64,000 nt of DNA, from assembly GCA_003255025.1 (NCBI GenBank), contig QANY01005488.1:558001-622000 (forward strand), given 5' to 3'. The stretch comes from Datisca glomerata. Its lineage: Eukaryota > Streptophyta > Magnoliopsida > Cucurbitales > Datiscaceae. The position numbers were made by a program, and so were the translations under genes. Of this stretch, positions 1 to 12,053 are shown piece by piece (position 1 is the first letter of the stretch; the number at the start of each line of letters is the position of its first letter). The notes beneath the pieces were generated by a model. The model worked only from the letters and a program-made list of their open reading frames with translations, did no database searches and was not told the DNA's origin.

Positions 1-1595
1 CTCATCCGAAACAGCCATTTATCACAAGATGCATATATTTCACCAAAATCATCATCATGTTGATGCCACTCCTTAATAAGCTCAAAACCCAACAATTTAA
101 TACTAAGAGAATTAATGTACCGTCTAGATAATTTATCCGCAACTACATTCTTTTTACCTTGCTTATACTTGATCACATATGAAAATGTTTCTATGAACTC
201 CACCCATTTGGCATGCCTACGGTTCAGCTTAACTTGACCCTTCAAATGCTTTATATTTTAATGGTCAGTGTGTATCACAAACTCCTTCGGCGATAAATAA
301 TGTCACCATGTTTGTAAAGCTCGAACCAAAGTATATAATTCATTGTCATATGTTGGATACTTCAAGGCTGCTCCACTTAACTTCTCACTAAAGTACATTG
401 TGGCTTTTGATCTTGCATCAAAACAGCTCTAATTCATATGCCACTAGCATCACATTCAATCTCAAAAGTCTTATCAAAGTTAGATAAAGTAAGCAAATGT
501 GCAGTACACAATTTATCTGTAAGTTCAATAAATGCTTGTTCTTGTGCATCACTCAAAACAAATCCAACATTATTCTTAACTAACTCATTCAAATGTGATG
601 CTATAGTGCTGAAATCCCTAATGAATCTCCTATAGAAACCAGCAAGCTCATGAAAACTCCTCACTTCACTAGCATTCTTAGGTCTCTGCCACTCTTTAAT
701 GTCTCTAACATTGTCCTCATCAACCTCAATACCTTGACTAGACACTATAAAACCAAGAAAATTAACCTTTTCCATGCAAAAATTACACTTCTTAAGGTTA
801 GCACACAACTTTTCTTACCCAAGTATATCTAGTACACGACGCACATGCATAATATGATCATCTAAGCACTTAGAGTAAATGAGAATATCATCAGAGTAAA
901 CAACAATAAACTTTCCCAAGTACTCACACAACACATGGTTCATCAATCGCGTGAATGTGCTAGGTGCTTTAGTTAGTAAGACCAAATGGCATAACAAGCC
1001 ACTCATACAACCCATACTTTATCTTAAATGATGTTTTCCATTCATCACCAACATTCATTCGATTTTGATGATAACCAGATTTTAAGTCTATCTTAGTGAA
1101 CGAATAAGAATCATATATTCATCAAGCATATCATATAACCTAGGAATATGGTGATGATACTTTACAGTGATTTTATTGATGGCTCAGCAGTTCACACAAA
1201 TCTTCCATGTCTTGTCCTTCTTTGGCACAAGAATAACAAGAACCGAGCAAGGACTTAGACTCTCCCTCACATACCCCTTAGCTAACAACTCCTCCACCTA
1301 TTTTTGGATCTTATTTGCCTCACTTGGATTCGTTCTATATACTGGCCTATTGGGTATGGCAGCTCTAGGAATGAAGTCAATTTAGTGTTATATCCTCTAG
1401 TTGGTGGTAAACCACTTGGCATCTCTTCATGAAACATGCCTTCAAATTTCTGCAAAAGATCAACAAACACACTACGCAAAGAGGGGTTAAGCTCATTAGT
1501 TTCCAAATAAGCCCATTTGTACAAGAGTACAAATATAGACCGATTGAAGTATAATCCATGTCTAACCTCACTTGCCTTGACTATTAAACTCATAT
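1..1595 (-). pseudogene. gypsy reverse transcriptase and RNase H, multiple stops
   Basis: The palm active site reads VVYSDDILIYSK at about 870-905, the YxDD box with Ser in the variable position. Upstream lies the MPFGL-type region with KAPSTFTRLMN (about 950). The segment at 434-808 carries the FLGFIVSSQGIEVD and FYRRFIRDFS blocks that follow the RT palm in gypsy elements, then the start of RNase H (FEIECDASG). The window-edge part (about 1-230) reads like the RNase H end and linker (ADKLSRR-type block). Three or more frames are needed, so the enzyme is dead. Confidence 0.9.
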
Positions 1596-1989
1596 TCTTT
1601 GCACTTTTTTCTCTAGGTCGAATCTGCTCTCCTTTTTCTTTTCCCTATTTCTTTTCACTCTTTTTATTTTCACTCTCTAAAGCACTTTTCTTACTCTCTT
1701 TTTCTTTATTTTCAGCCTCCACTCTCATCATTTCCATTTACATTGGTCTCCATGCACTTCTTTTAAGGAAAGTGGTGTTAGTATGGTCTTCCGTCCATAC
1801 TTTATGAATGAATACCTACTGAGGTACCCATCATGCATAGCTCTCCAGTTAAATTGACATGGTCCACCAAGAAAAATCTATCTCGCATGCATAGGAACCA
1901 CATCACACAACACCTCATCATGATATTAACCAAATGAAAATGAGATAATATATTACCTATTTACCTTCACCTCACCATAATCATTAAGT

Positions 1990-2175
1990 TACTTAAGCTT
2001 GTATGGACATAGGTGTAGTGTAGTAGACAGCCCCAATCTATTGATCAAGAATGTGCTCAATGCATTAGTGCAACTCTCACCATCGATAATCACATTACAT
2101 GTCTTGCCTTGAACATGACACCTTGTATGGAACAAGTTGTCTCGTTGCTCCTCATGGCAATCCTCCTTCAATTGG
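1990..2175 (-). pseudogene. gypsy aspartic protease fragment
   Basis: The minus-strand translation contains CNVIIDGESCTNALST. This matches the retropepsin-like active-site region of plant gypsy polyproteins, where IIDGGSCTN is typical. It lies between the zinc knuckle and the reverse transcriptase, as expected. A stop follows the conserved block, so the protease is not continuous with RT. Confidence 0.75.
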
Positions 2176-2389
2176 ATGTTAAGCGCATGTCTTGTAACCA
2201 GACATCCCCTCTAATCGATTCCTCAATGCTCACTTCACTAAAATACTTCAATTCAGGCATCTCCTCCCCATTGCTTTCATTGTTACCCTCTTCTTCATCA
2301 ATCACTATCTCACCATTCTTAGGGTCATAGTCATCCTATTAGAGCATTCATTGCTAATTTGACCTACACCTTGACACTTCCAACACTTA

Positions 2390-2990
2390 ATGTCCCTAAT
2401 TTGACCTACATCATAAACAACCATATTTCCACTTTTAAAATCACTCTTCCCGTCCTTTTTCCAAGTCGAATTAAGGTTAGAATAAGGTTTGAAAACATAC
2501 ATTGCTTCCTTTCTTCCTTGGAGTTACTTTTTCACATTGATGACAATGTGCACCATCTCTTCTAACTCCACATAAGGTTGCAAATCCACCCGGTCAACTA
2601 TCTCCTTGTTCAAACCAATCAAGAAATGTGAAATAACGGTCTTCATATCCTCCTCTATATTAGCCCTTGCCATGGGCATTTCCATCTTCTTATAGTAATC
2701 ATCCACACCCCTACTGCCTTGTCTAAGAACTTGAAGTTTTTGCACAAGTTCCCTGTGAAAATGCCTATAAATCTCTTCCTCATTGTTGACTTGAGATCAT
2801 GCCAAGTCTCAATTGGATTCTCCAAATTTCTTCTTCTGCTAGTCACCAGTTGATCACACCAAGCTATAGCATAATCTAAAAATTATTTGATCGCCAAGCT
2901 ATAGCATAATCAAATATGAGTTCCACCTTCTTTTCCCATTGTAAATAAACATTTGGGTCTGATTTACCTTGAAAATGAGGTTCCTGAAAT
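2390..2990 (-). pseudogene. gypsy gag with zinc knuckle, frameshifted
   Basis: Gag-type sequence is spread over several minus frames. One piece (2655-2846) contains the plant gypsy gag pattern of a Trp-His-Asp-Leu block followed by Met-Arg-Lys-Arg-Phe. The next (2524-2745) continues into the usual helical segment ending in VELEEMVHIVINVKK. The zinc knuckle near 2400 reads CWKCQGVGQISNEC: the three Cys are in place, but the His expected in C-x2-C-x4-H-x4-C is replaced by Gln. A short direct duplication (CAAGCTATAGCATAATC, near 2856 and 2891) disrupts the 5' part. It would encode the capsid/nucleocapsid precursor if intact. Confidence 0.85.
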
Positions 2991-3556
2991 ATTCACACCC
3001 TAAACTGCGTAGTACAAATATGACTTGGAGATCATGAATTCCAACATTAATTACATGCACAAATACATTATTTTGGCAAATATTCACAGTCTGACAGTCA
3101 TTTATTCACCTGAAATTTCGTTAAACAAAATACATGATCCTAATTTCATTTTTTCATTTTTCAAGGGTCTCTTTTTAGATTTTTCACCTGAGAAATTATG
3201 CAATTTTGTTCACAGAGTTTTTAAAAGAAATAATTGAATTTTACATGCACAAATACATTTAAAACCTAAGGGAAAGAAACCTTTTATGTTCAATTCCCTT
3301 CATTTTTACAATTCTACATTTACTAAAAATTAGATCTAGAAAGAAACCTTCATAAACTATTACAAAATCAATGAAAAACTACAAGACAACTAATTCAAGA
3401 CTAAGATTCAATAATCTGATCAAGAAGAGCAGCAATTCAGACTGTTAATGGCGTATTAAAATTTAATTTAATTTAATTTTCCTTTTGGGTTCCACACCAG
3501 ATAGAAAAAGAACTGGTTGAAACTGATACTAAAAAAAACCCAATAAATTAAATCCA
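2991..3556. other. No gene seen; spacer between gypsy gag and the GRAS fragment
   Basis: The stretch is AT-rich, with short low-complexity runs (TTTAATTTAATTT near 3465). It contains no reading frame I can assign. The part next to 3557 is presumably former 3' UTR of the GRAS fragment. Confidence 0.5.
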
Positions 3557-4054
3557 TCAACGCCATGAAGAAACAGTCAGAAGAGGAACTTCATTCCAGG
3601 CAAGCGACAGAAACCCAGGTGGAGACTCCACTAAAGAATAAACAGTGCTGTAATTGTAGTTCCATAAAAGGATTTTAGCTTGACTTACTGCGTAATGGCT
3701 GACAGCCACCGGTTCAAAACCGGTCTTCTCCATTAAAATCATCCACTGCTCCTTGTCTTCCATCCGCTCTCTCTTTGTTCCCGGTTGCTCAGGTCCGACT
3801 ACTCCGGAAATTCGACGGCCCAGTAAAAATTTCTCCAACTGAATCCGCTCCGGGGAGTCTCGGGTTAAGTTGGGTTCTAGTGAGTCGAACACGGCGGAGT
3901 AGTATTTCAATGCGTTTTTGAACCGGTTGACGAACTCCACCTGATTCAAGCTTGCCTCGTACTCGCCTAGAGTTACTATTTTGGGATTTAAGGATTTGAC
4001 TAATCGGAGAGCGCTCTGAACTACAATCGGAGCTTCGTTCAGAAGGTTGTAAAG
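3557..4054 (-). pseudogene. GRAS-domain transcription regulator, C-terminal fragment (SCL4/SCL7-like)
   Basis: An uninterrupted 165-codon frame ending in TGA matches the C-terminal part of plant GRAS proteins of the SCARECROW-LIKE 4/7 type. It starts at LYNLLNEAP, passes through [20 protein letters not shown] and the PFYRE-region block ([20 protein letters not shown]), and ends with the SAW motif as [12 protein letters not shown] proteins of this group are several hundred residues long, so roughly the first two thirds are missing. The codon just upstream of the homology (4055-4057) is a stop, and no matching sequence continues beyond it. GRAS genes are usually intronless, so an unseen upstream exon is unlikely. 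The retained part has no stop or frameshift, so truncation was recent, or this is a captured fragment. Expression is unknown. Confidence 0.85.
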
Positions 4055-4962
4055 TTAGAAAACAAAGATAAATGCAAAACAACCTTTAGGTTTTTAAAAT
4101 TATCAATTTTGGAATCCCTAAAACATTCGACAAATGCACATTTATAACCTTTACAAAGGTTTCCTTAAAATAAAGATTTTCTAAAAACCCTAAAACATAA
4201 AAATAGCTAATTATATTTTAATTAGAAATAAACTAGGTTAAGTTAAATAGAACTAATGGACTTAAATAATAAGTTTCGACTAGCCCAATAATCCTTATCA
4301 CAGATTCATCAAGCCCATAACAAATTTGGCCCATTACATACTTAATTAAACCCATTAGAAATGTGGACTTGAATTAAGTTATATTGAACTCGAGGTGCAT
4401 TTGTCCCAAAGCTTTGGTGTCATTGTAAACCTTCACTAGCCGAATTCACTAAGCCTTGCAAATGATGGATTAAAGCGTGTTGAGGCTTCATAGACCGCGA
4501 CCTTGTTATTGGTCCTTAAGGCATGCTAGTTGGACTAAAAATCTCATGAACTTGCTCTTTACTTTTTTGATCATGCTCATCTTCAAGATGTTAAATCTTT
4601 GGAACTTGGTGTGTAGGCTGATCCTTAACAACCTGGAAGGGCAGGCACTAGCCCACCACTGGACACGGAGCACCTCAAGAGCAATTTAGCAAAGAGCATG
4701 TATGATGAGCGTGTTTCACACTCTTATTTTAGATAATCTTAACTTTAATTTTATTGATTTGATTTTTTTGTTTTTTTATGTTTGTTTTATTCTTATTTTT
4801 GTAGGTTTTATATCCTAATGCATTTGGGTTGATTTTTGAAAGAATTGGATGACAAAAATGTGAAGAAAATGAGAAAAAGACTGACCTGGATAGAAGGGCC
4901 ACGTCACAATGCTGGCTTCCCAACACTGCGACGCTGGCATGGCATCAAGAGAAGCAGTAAGT
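4055..4962. other. No gene seen; AT-rich spacer
   Basis: No assignable reading frame. The last 100 bases contain a short block (GTCACAATGCTGGCTTCC, about 4901) that recurs in similar form just after the solo LTR (about 6851). The region on both sides of that LTR therefore seems to be one older repeat. Confidence 0.5.
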
Positions 4963-6841
4963 TGTTGGAATTATATCCATAAAATAGGATGTAATAACTA
5001 TTTAGTTATTTCTTTGACATTTTTGTATTACTGAATTTATTGAATAAATGAAAGTTTCCCTTTAATTAAAGTGTGTTTTTAATTTACTCAAGTAATGAAA
5101 CTATTACCAATGTAAGAAGAGTAAAGACAAAAGGACATTCCAGACAATCTTTTCTGAAATAGTTAAGAATATTATTCGCAATCTTAAGATCAACTGGGCA
5201 ATCGAGTCCAATTACGACTGTTAGGTTGAACCAAATAATGTCGGTCTTAGAGAATTAGAGTGGAAACTCTAACGGTTGACCTACACATGTTATGGATCAT
5301 GTTGAATAGACCAGTAATAAATTAGTTTAGCGCAAAGCCGTTTATCTAGCTCTAAATCTGATTGTTACACCTTAAGGGTATTTTCATAATTATCTTAATC
5401 CTAAGGTGAATACGAAACTTGACCTAGTTACTTGCTATCTTTGATATGCTAAATGAGTGAGTTCGAATTGCCAGACAATACATCGACCGTTGGGATCGTG
5501 ATTCAACTATGTTTGAGTTACGTGATTCAAAATATATTAAATTCCTGGTGAGATTGCAAAGCACCAATATCACCTTATGCTTTATTGATGGGTGTTTGAA
5601 TAAATAAATCGGGTCTTTTACTCGATGACATGATTCATTGAATAAGACATTGTGAATTGTACGAGACATTTCACTCATATGCCTTTCCTATTCATAGTCA
5701 ATAAAAGACTTAAGGAAATACTAACTAGAGGGGTAAAATGATAATTTTACATCTCGCTCTTGTTATTGATATTCACGAAGTGTAACATCATAAAATATTC
5801 TTTAAACCATGAAATAAATATGTCTATTTGCACCAACAGAAAATGTAGCGTGCATAAATCGAGAGTTGATTCAGCATCAAACCTATAGTGAAGTCGTACG
5901 ATATCAGGATTAGATAGGTCAAGAATTTATGAAGATATATTGGCCGAGTATTTGAATCTCATAATTTCATATGGGTTCAGTCGGTCTCAGGAGTAGCTCA
6001 TAAGGACATAAATGAGAAACAACATCAATTGAACCAATACGTGTTTTGGACCAAGGTACACTTCCTGAACCCATATGAGATGAGTGTCGTCACTAAATTA
6101 ATGAAGAGTAAAATTAGTATTCAAATTAATTAATTTGTTATTTTCTAATTATTGGATAATTAGTAAATAAAAGAAATTAATTAATTGATAGGGATAAATT
6201 TAATTTATCAATTTGAGTTGATGAATTTGGATACAGTATTGACTCAAGGGAAGATGTAAAAATTGAATAAAGGAGTGCAGGAGGAGGAGATTTTTGGCAA
6301 TTTAACATATAGGGTTATATGTGTAAATTCAGTAATTATTATATATGGATGGCATTAGGGTTCATCCCTATGATGTGTTGAGATAACCTTAACGACAGTA
6401 TGTGATTACACAGAGCAAGAAAAGAATTTCGCTCTCCTCTTCCCTTGTTGCCGCCAAACCAATAGAGGAAGAAGAAAAATTTGTACTTTTTCTTCCTCAG
6501 TTGTTTAGAAAGCCCACACTCTACTCCTAGCAATATCATTGTCAGATATACTTCTGAATCCTACGAGTGATTGTTAGTGTGAAGATTATTTGAAGTCCTG
6601 CGAAGAACGAAGAACGCGAGACGATTAATTAGATTCCACCAAATCATAATTTCTCCAATACAAGAAAAATGCACTAAATTGTTTCTACATATTCTAAATA
6701 TGTTTATTTAAATACGCATGATCATAGAAAATATTTTATATTTAATATGATTAAATGTTTGTTGTGAAAAAAATTATCTTCCGCCCACGAATCGTTCGTG
6801 GTTCCTTTATTTTTCATCAAATTTTAAAATCTGATCCAACA
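4963..6841. mobile_element. Solo LTR, 1.88 kb
   Basis: The segment begins TGTTGGA and ends TCCAACA, a perfect 7-bp terminal inverted repeat with the TG...CA ends of LTRs. The five flanking bases are TAAGT on the left (4958-4962) and TAAGC on the right (6842-6846), a 4/5 match consistent with a 5-bp target duplication. No gag or pol coding lies inside, so this is an LTR left after recombination rather than a full element. Its layout resembles the second solo LTR at 57215-59375, so both may belong to one copia-like group; this is inference. Confidence 0.75.
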
Positions 6842-7799
6842 TAAGCTAGCGTCGCAATGCTGCCTTCCACTATCGAGACATTGACACGATAATATTTTTA
6901 ATATTTTTCTGCATTTTTTCTCCTTTTTGATCCTTATCAACTCCTAGTGTATAAATAGAATATTTGAGGATTATTTTACGACTCTTTGGTTGTGGGAGGC
7001 AGAGAAAATAACTTTTTGGAGAGGAAATGAAGATGGATCCAACTGGGAGATGGATATCAACTTCAATTTCATCCTCAAACCTAGTTTTTATTCTGTTTTC
7101 CTCTATGTTCATGAATATTATTAGGATGTTTCTTATTCTAGTATGTTCTAATTTTCTTATCTAGGGCTATGACGTAGCCAAATCATGATTATTCATAAAT
7201 TTTAATTTTTAATTCAATCGATGTTTATTCAGAATTACTGAGTGTTATAATCTGTTCATAATGCTTGTGATCGTCTGGCCAACTATTACATGATTTTGGA
7301 TTTAATTCTGAGGCTGAGAAGTGGTGATTAAATTAGCTCTTTATTTATAACACCATTAGAGTTTCATAAGTTAAAGATAATTATAGATCTAGTGTTGTAA
7401 TTGTAATTTTTTATGCTTAATGAGTTTCAATATATTTAATCTTGATAGAGATGTCTGATTAGTATTTTTGTTTCATTGTTATCGATGTTTGAGAAATATT
7501 GATAATTACTTTAGAGAAATTCGCTATCATTATTATGATAAACATTGGTTGATTGAGTTTTAGAATTTTGAGCATGTTTGGTTTGGTGAAATCGGAATCC
7601 CTAGATTTTTTATCTATTCAAATCCCTAGAATTTTAGTTTAATTAAAACTCCCAACTTTTCATCATTCTCAATTAGAATTTGGTCTAATTAATTTCAATA
7701 ATTAATATTAATCAATATGTGGACGACACTCTATTTTGTAGAATTTTATTACTTGACGCTGATAGTGTAGACTTGTACTCTAGAATTATCGTAACAATA
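6842..7799. other. Older retroelement-like DNA with a TATA box, no gene
   Basis: No coding frame is assignable. A plus-strand TATA-like site (TATAAATAGA, about 6951) sits in a context typical of an LTR promoter. Together with the matching sequence left of 4963 it suggests an older element into which the solo LTR inserted. Confidence 0.4.
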
Positions 7800-8600
7800 T
7801 AGCTAGACAACATTTATCAAATATGCAGGCTAGTTCTCCCACGAATAGACGTCAAAAGGAAAAAAATGATTTATGGCTTGCACTCTAGCTCGCTAGACGA
7901 GAAAAAAAGGGACTCTAGCTAGAGCAGAAATATTTGGCTAGATTTTAAAAGGAAAGAAAGTAATGTCTAGATTGCACTCTAGCTCGTCAGATGAGAAAAA
8001 AATGGGAACTCTAACTAGAGCTGAAATGCCTAGCTAGACGTCAAAAGTAAAAAAGTGATGTCTGGCGTACACTCTGACTCATCAGACAAGAAAAAAAGAC
8101 TCTAACTTGAGTAGAAATGTCTAACTTGATGTTAAAAAAAAAACTTATGTCTGGCTTGCACCCTAGCTCGCCAGGCAAGAAAAAAATGGACTCTAGCCAG
8201 AGTAGAAATGTTTGGCTAGATGTCAATATGAAAAAATGATATGGCTTGTCCTCCACCTTACCAGACAACGAAAATATACTCTAAATCAGAGCAGAAGTGC
8301 CTGCCTAAACGTCAATAGAAAAAAAAGACGATGTCTAACTTGCACTCTAGCTCACCATATGAGAAAAAAAAAACTTTAACTAGAGTAGAAATGTCTGATT
8401 AGACATCAATAGGAAAAAAGGTGATGTATGGCTTGCACCCTAGCTCGCCATATAAGAAAAATGGACTCTAGCCAGAGCAGAAATGCCCTGTTAGATGTCA
8501 AAAAGAAAAAAAAAGCGATGTCTGGCTCGCACTCTAACTCGCCAGACGAGAAAAGGCAGAGACTTAGCCAGAGCAGAAAATGCCTATCTAAGACATTGAG
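7800..8600. repeat. Tandem repeat, about 92-bp unit, roughly 8 copies
   Basis: Units begin near 7870, 7961, 8059, 8149, 8240, 8332, 8425 and 8519, a spacing of 90-98 bp. Each has a TCTGGCTTGCACTCTAGCTC-like block, then an A-rich run, then ACTCTAGCCAGAGCAGAAAT. Copies differ by substitutions and A-run length. Apparent reading frames across it are products of the repeat. Confidence 0.85.
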
Positions 8601-8929
8601 ACGTGTTTGCAACAGGTCTACAGTTTCAGACCTCCTCGAAAGAAAAAGATCAACCCCCCCCCCCCAAAGAGGGCAACTCATGCATTTGCAGCAGGCCTGC
8701 AGTTCCAGACATCCTTCAAAGAGGGAAACACTCGAAAGAAAAGGATTTGACCTCCTCCATAAGGGGTAACACCCGAAAGGAAAAATGAAAGCAATCCTAG
8801 GGCCCAAGTTTGGAGCACACCGCTAAGGCTAGACCTTCTATAAAGGGGGCAGCTGGCCAGGAAGTAATAAAAAGAATAACGACAGTATAGGTCAGTCAGC
8901 ATCCCAAGAGCGATAAATCTAATAATCAG

Positions 8930-9375
8930 GAGCCTAGAGGAGATAGAGCTTGGTAAAAACTGAGCTTCAATCACTAAGATTAAGGCTAAGGATTAATCAA
9001 ACATTAATCTTAGAGGAGATAGAGCTCGGCGAAAACCGAACTCCAATCACTTTAAGATTAACGTTAAGGATTAAGTAAGCATTAATGTTAGAGGAGATAG
9101 ATCTCGGTGAAAACTGAGACCCAATCAATCTATGATTAATATTAAGGATTAACGTTGAGGATTAAGTAAACATTAATGCTACAAGAGATAGAGCGGGGCG
9201 AAAACTATGCTCCAATCACTTTAAGATTAATATTAAGGATTAACGTTAAGGATTAAGTAATTATTAACCTTAAGGGAGATAAAGCACTATGAAAACGAAT
9301 CTCCAATCCATTTAAGATTAATATTAAAGATTAAGCAAATATTAATGTTAAAGGAGATAGAGCACGACAAAAAGG
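8930..9375. repeat. Second tandem repeat, about 75-95-bp unit, 6 copies
   Basis: The block GGAGATAGAGC recurs near 8938, 9014, 9093, 9184, 9275 and 9354. Each is followed by a C(A/G)AAAACTGA(A/G)CTCCAATCA-like block and runs of GATTAATATTAAGGATTAA. Unit length varies because the TTAAGGATTAA part is itself repeated. Confidence 0.8.
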
Positions 9376-9419
9376 GCCTAAAACAACGGAGTAGCAGGGG
9401 TCCCAAATGCGGCTTTAGC

Positions 9420-10880
9420 TGCTTCAGGGGGGAATCTGCTCCCCAAGTTGACCCGATGGTAAATGAGGAGACCCCTCCGTGTCTTGCTCTTCAGGAGCAG
9501 CTGGTGAGACTGGAAGCTTAGGAGGCAAGGGGGAAGAAGGCTTGGAAGCTTCTAGCTGAATAGGAACACGATTCAGAACCGCAATAGCCTTCATAACCTC
9601 AAGGACTCCAGGCACTATCACTCAGTCATATGCGATATCCAGAGGATGAGGTGGAGGATCTGAAAGAAAGATGAGGAGGAAGTTCATATCCCACTCAGGA
9701 AGGGCCTCGACGATCTCATCTCGGCAGCTGTCATAGCTCATAGAGAACTCTAAGTCTTCCATGCTTTTCGCGTAGCCCTCAATCCACTGGTTAGACTTCC
9801 CCATCAAAGCGCCCTCCACCAGGTTAAGTTTTCGAGCAGCCTCCCTCTCCCAGTCCTCCGCCTAAGTTTGGGAGAGCAGTGATTCCAATGATTCCAGTGA
9901 ACCTGAACCCTCTAAGCATGGAGACCGGTGATTCCAGCGAACCTAAACCCTCCAAGCATCGAGAGTAGTGATTTCAGTAAAATCAAACACTCTGAGCAAA
10001 CCTCGTCAAAAAGCTCAGTTCTAACATCCTTTGGAGGATCTAGATGCAACCCGACCTGGAAAAAAGACTCGGGCAATGTAAGGACACCATAGGCACACTG
10101 ATCTGTGGGGAGCTTGGCAAGATTGAGAATCTGAGCTTGAAGATTGGCTGAGAGTCTCTTCGCTTCCCCACTGCACAAAAAGAAGAAAGTTGGATGTTGG
10201 AAAAAAGCACGAGCGGATTTCCTTTCCCCCGTAATGTGATCTCACCTGCAGTCCTAAAGGCCCAAAGAACTAGGTTCGCGAGCTCCGAGTTTCCTCCCAG
10301 AACTTCAACATCACGAACCATATACCTTCCACTCCTTATATTAGATCGATGCCACTCGCAACTCCCTTCACCCTGCCAGCCCAACCACTGATGTAGTACC
10401 ATCCTTGGTCTCGAGGAGGATCCCTTACATTCGGTTTCTTAAGAGGGGACTTCAGCCGGAACAAGAAGTTGAACTCATCCAGCGTAAAGTCCTCACCGTA
10501 GTAAACCCTTCAGAGCACCCATCACCCAACCAGAGCTCTCCACGAGTTAGTTTGGAGTTTGGCCAAAGCTATCTCCATTACAGAAAACCATTCCGTGGGA
10601 AAAGGATGTAGGGTAAGCATTAACCCACATTCCAACACGGCCATATACAACCCATCCCCTCAGTGCCGTGGGGCACTAATCCTCTCGCCCTCCTTCGGTA
10701 GCCGCAGTTTAATGTAGTCCAGGAGGTGATACGTTCTCTGAATGGCACCTAAGTCCTCCTTAGTCAGGGAATAAATGTACTCATCGGGCCCCCAACAGCC
10801 AAAAGCCCCGTTCGAACTTGTCGGACCGTAAAGTCGACACGAAGGTATGCGACTTTGATCGGCGCACTTATGTCCTCCAT
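9420..10880 (-). pseudogene. Transposon-type ORF remnant (putative plant retroelement protein)
   Basis: The minus strand from an ATG at 10880 runs, with one frame change and several stops, through LRLPKEGERISAPR, ECGLMLTLHPFPTEW and DEFNFLFRLK, then VRDVEVLGGNSE and further charged segments to about 9430. This block order is typical of the abundant plant proteins annotated as putative gypsy-type transposon or plant transposon protein. Their biochemical role is not established. At least three in-frame stops show that it is dead. A minus-strand TATA box lies about 400 bp upstream and tandem-repeat fields lie downstream, so all may belong to one large element. The family assignment is from motif memory, not a search. 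Confidence 0.6.
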
Positions 10881-11281
10881 ACGATCATCAAAGCCCTCTC
10901 AATCTCTAGACACAATAAAAAGTATGGGAAGATAAGGAAAAATGAATCTTGTATGAAGGACAGAAAACAAAATAGAAAAAATCTACTACAAATGGACGAC
11001 GGCGAGACAAACTTCACGGCACGAACAAGCAGCCCCCGAGAATGATCCTTGAATGCAAAGGAATAGGGGAATGAAGGCCTGACCATGGAATATCGAAAAT
11101 AATGCTCGCAGTACACCGGAAGAATGAAAGAAGCAAGGAGAAAATAATGAAGAAAATAGTTTTGAGGAGGAAAGGATTTCTGCTTTCACGAAGAGAAAAG
11201 AGGGAGATTGAAGGTGAAAAGAGTTTCGGCCAGGGGTTTGTCTCTCAGTGGGGGAAGAGTATGAGAAAGGAAGAGGGGGAT

Positions 11282-11294
11282 CTTTTATTTATAG
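11282..11294 (-). promoter_or_regulatory. TATA box upstream of the transposon-type ORF
   Basis: The minus strand reads CTATAAATAAAAG, a strong plant TATA match, 400 bp before the ATG at 10880. The stretch between is pyrimidine-rich, as in many plant leaders. Confidence 0.5.
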
Positions 11295-12053
11295 GCCATG
11301 GTTCGAGGAAAGATCAAGGGCGTTGAGTCAGTCCAACGGACGACAGGCCGTCAGTTTGCGAACCAATGGGGTTAGCTCGGTAACCCAAACGTCACCTCAC
11401 GCATCTGTCAAAGTGACAGAAGATGCTTTGATAGCTCGACCAGCGTGACCCTCGCCTTCCCAACACACTCCCTACACGCCATAATTACCACAATTTCTGA
11501 GAGACAGTAAAATTTGAATTTCGAGGAAATACAAGGCATGCACGCGCATTTGTACCATCTCGAGGCACTGCCAGACACACTGAGCGATCATGGCATACAA
11601 ATCTAGAAAAGCTTGGACGGGAAAAGTCCATGCAAAGTGTTCGACTTGGGTAAATGTTATGAGCGTTTCTCGTCGCACCAATGGGATGGCGCCATGTGTC
11701 AGCATTACAGGATTACATCAACTTGAGGTAGTAGAGCTGGTCGGGCCAAGCTGACCAGAGCAACAGGAATAGGGAGACCATTCGAAGAAGCTAGGAATAG
11801 GGAGACCATTCGAAGAAGCTCGAGAGACTCACCATGTCAGCGCCATCATTACTCGCCAAAAGTAAACTTCAACGTGGTATCTCTCCATTGGGTCAGGTAC
11901 CCATCTGGTCCAGTCATCATTATGACGTGTCAAATCAACCCCCATTCAATCACCTCACCTCTACTCGGGTCTTATTGGGGCACATCATCTTTGAATGTCC
12001 CTCACCTTTATGTCAGCTTGGGGGATAGGAGAATTTAATGCCGCCCCCTAACA
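11295..12053. other. Upstream part of the retroelement-like region; possible LTR edge
   Basis: No gene. On the minus strand the segment would start TGTTAGGGGGCGG at 12053, as LTRs do, but I could not find the partner end or a target duplication. A 28-bp direct duplication (GGAATAGGGAGACCATTCGA...) occurs at 11766-11820. Confidence 0.35.

Larger units (their letters stand above)
1..2990 (-). mobile_element. Ty3/gypsy LTR retrotransposon, decayed, cut by the left window edge
   Basis: Reading the minus strand from right to left, the parts come in gypsy order: gag (about 2990-2500), a zinc knuckle (about 2400), an aspartic protease-like piece (about 2100), reverse transcriptase (about 1590-800) and RNase H with its following linker (about 800-1). 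Integrase and the 3' LTR would lie beyond position 1. Stops and frameshifts occur throughout, so no pol reading frame is intact. No tRNA primer-binding site or clear 5' LTR was found to the right of gag. The RT-before-integrase order is what separates gypsy from copia; here it rests on RNase H following RT with no integrase between protease and RT. Confidence 0.9.

Noticed and set aside
8406..8974. Overlapping frames of 98-133 codons on both strands
   Set aside because: They run through the 92-bp tandem repeat and a poly-C run, show no family motif, and mirror one another.
11041..12053. Complete LTR from 12053 leftwards
   Set aside because: The right edge looks like an LTR end, but no partner end, primer-binding site or target duplication could be found.
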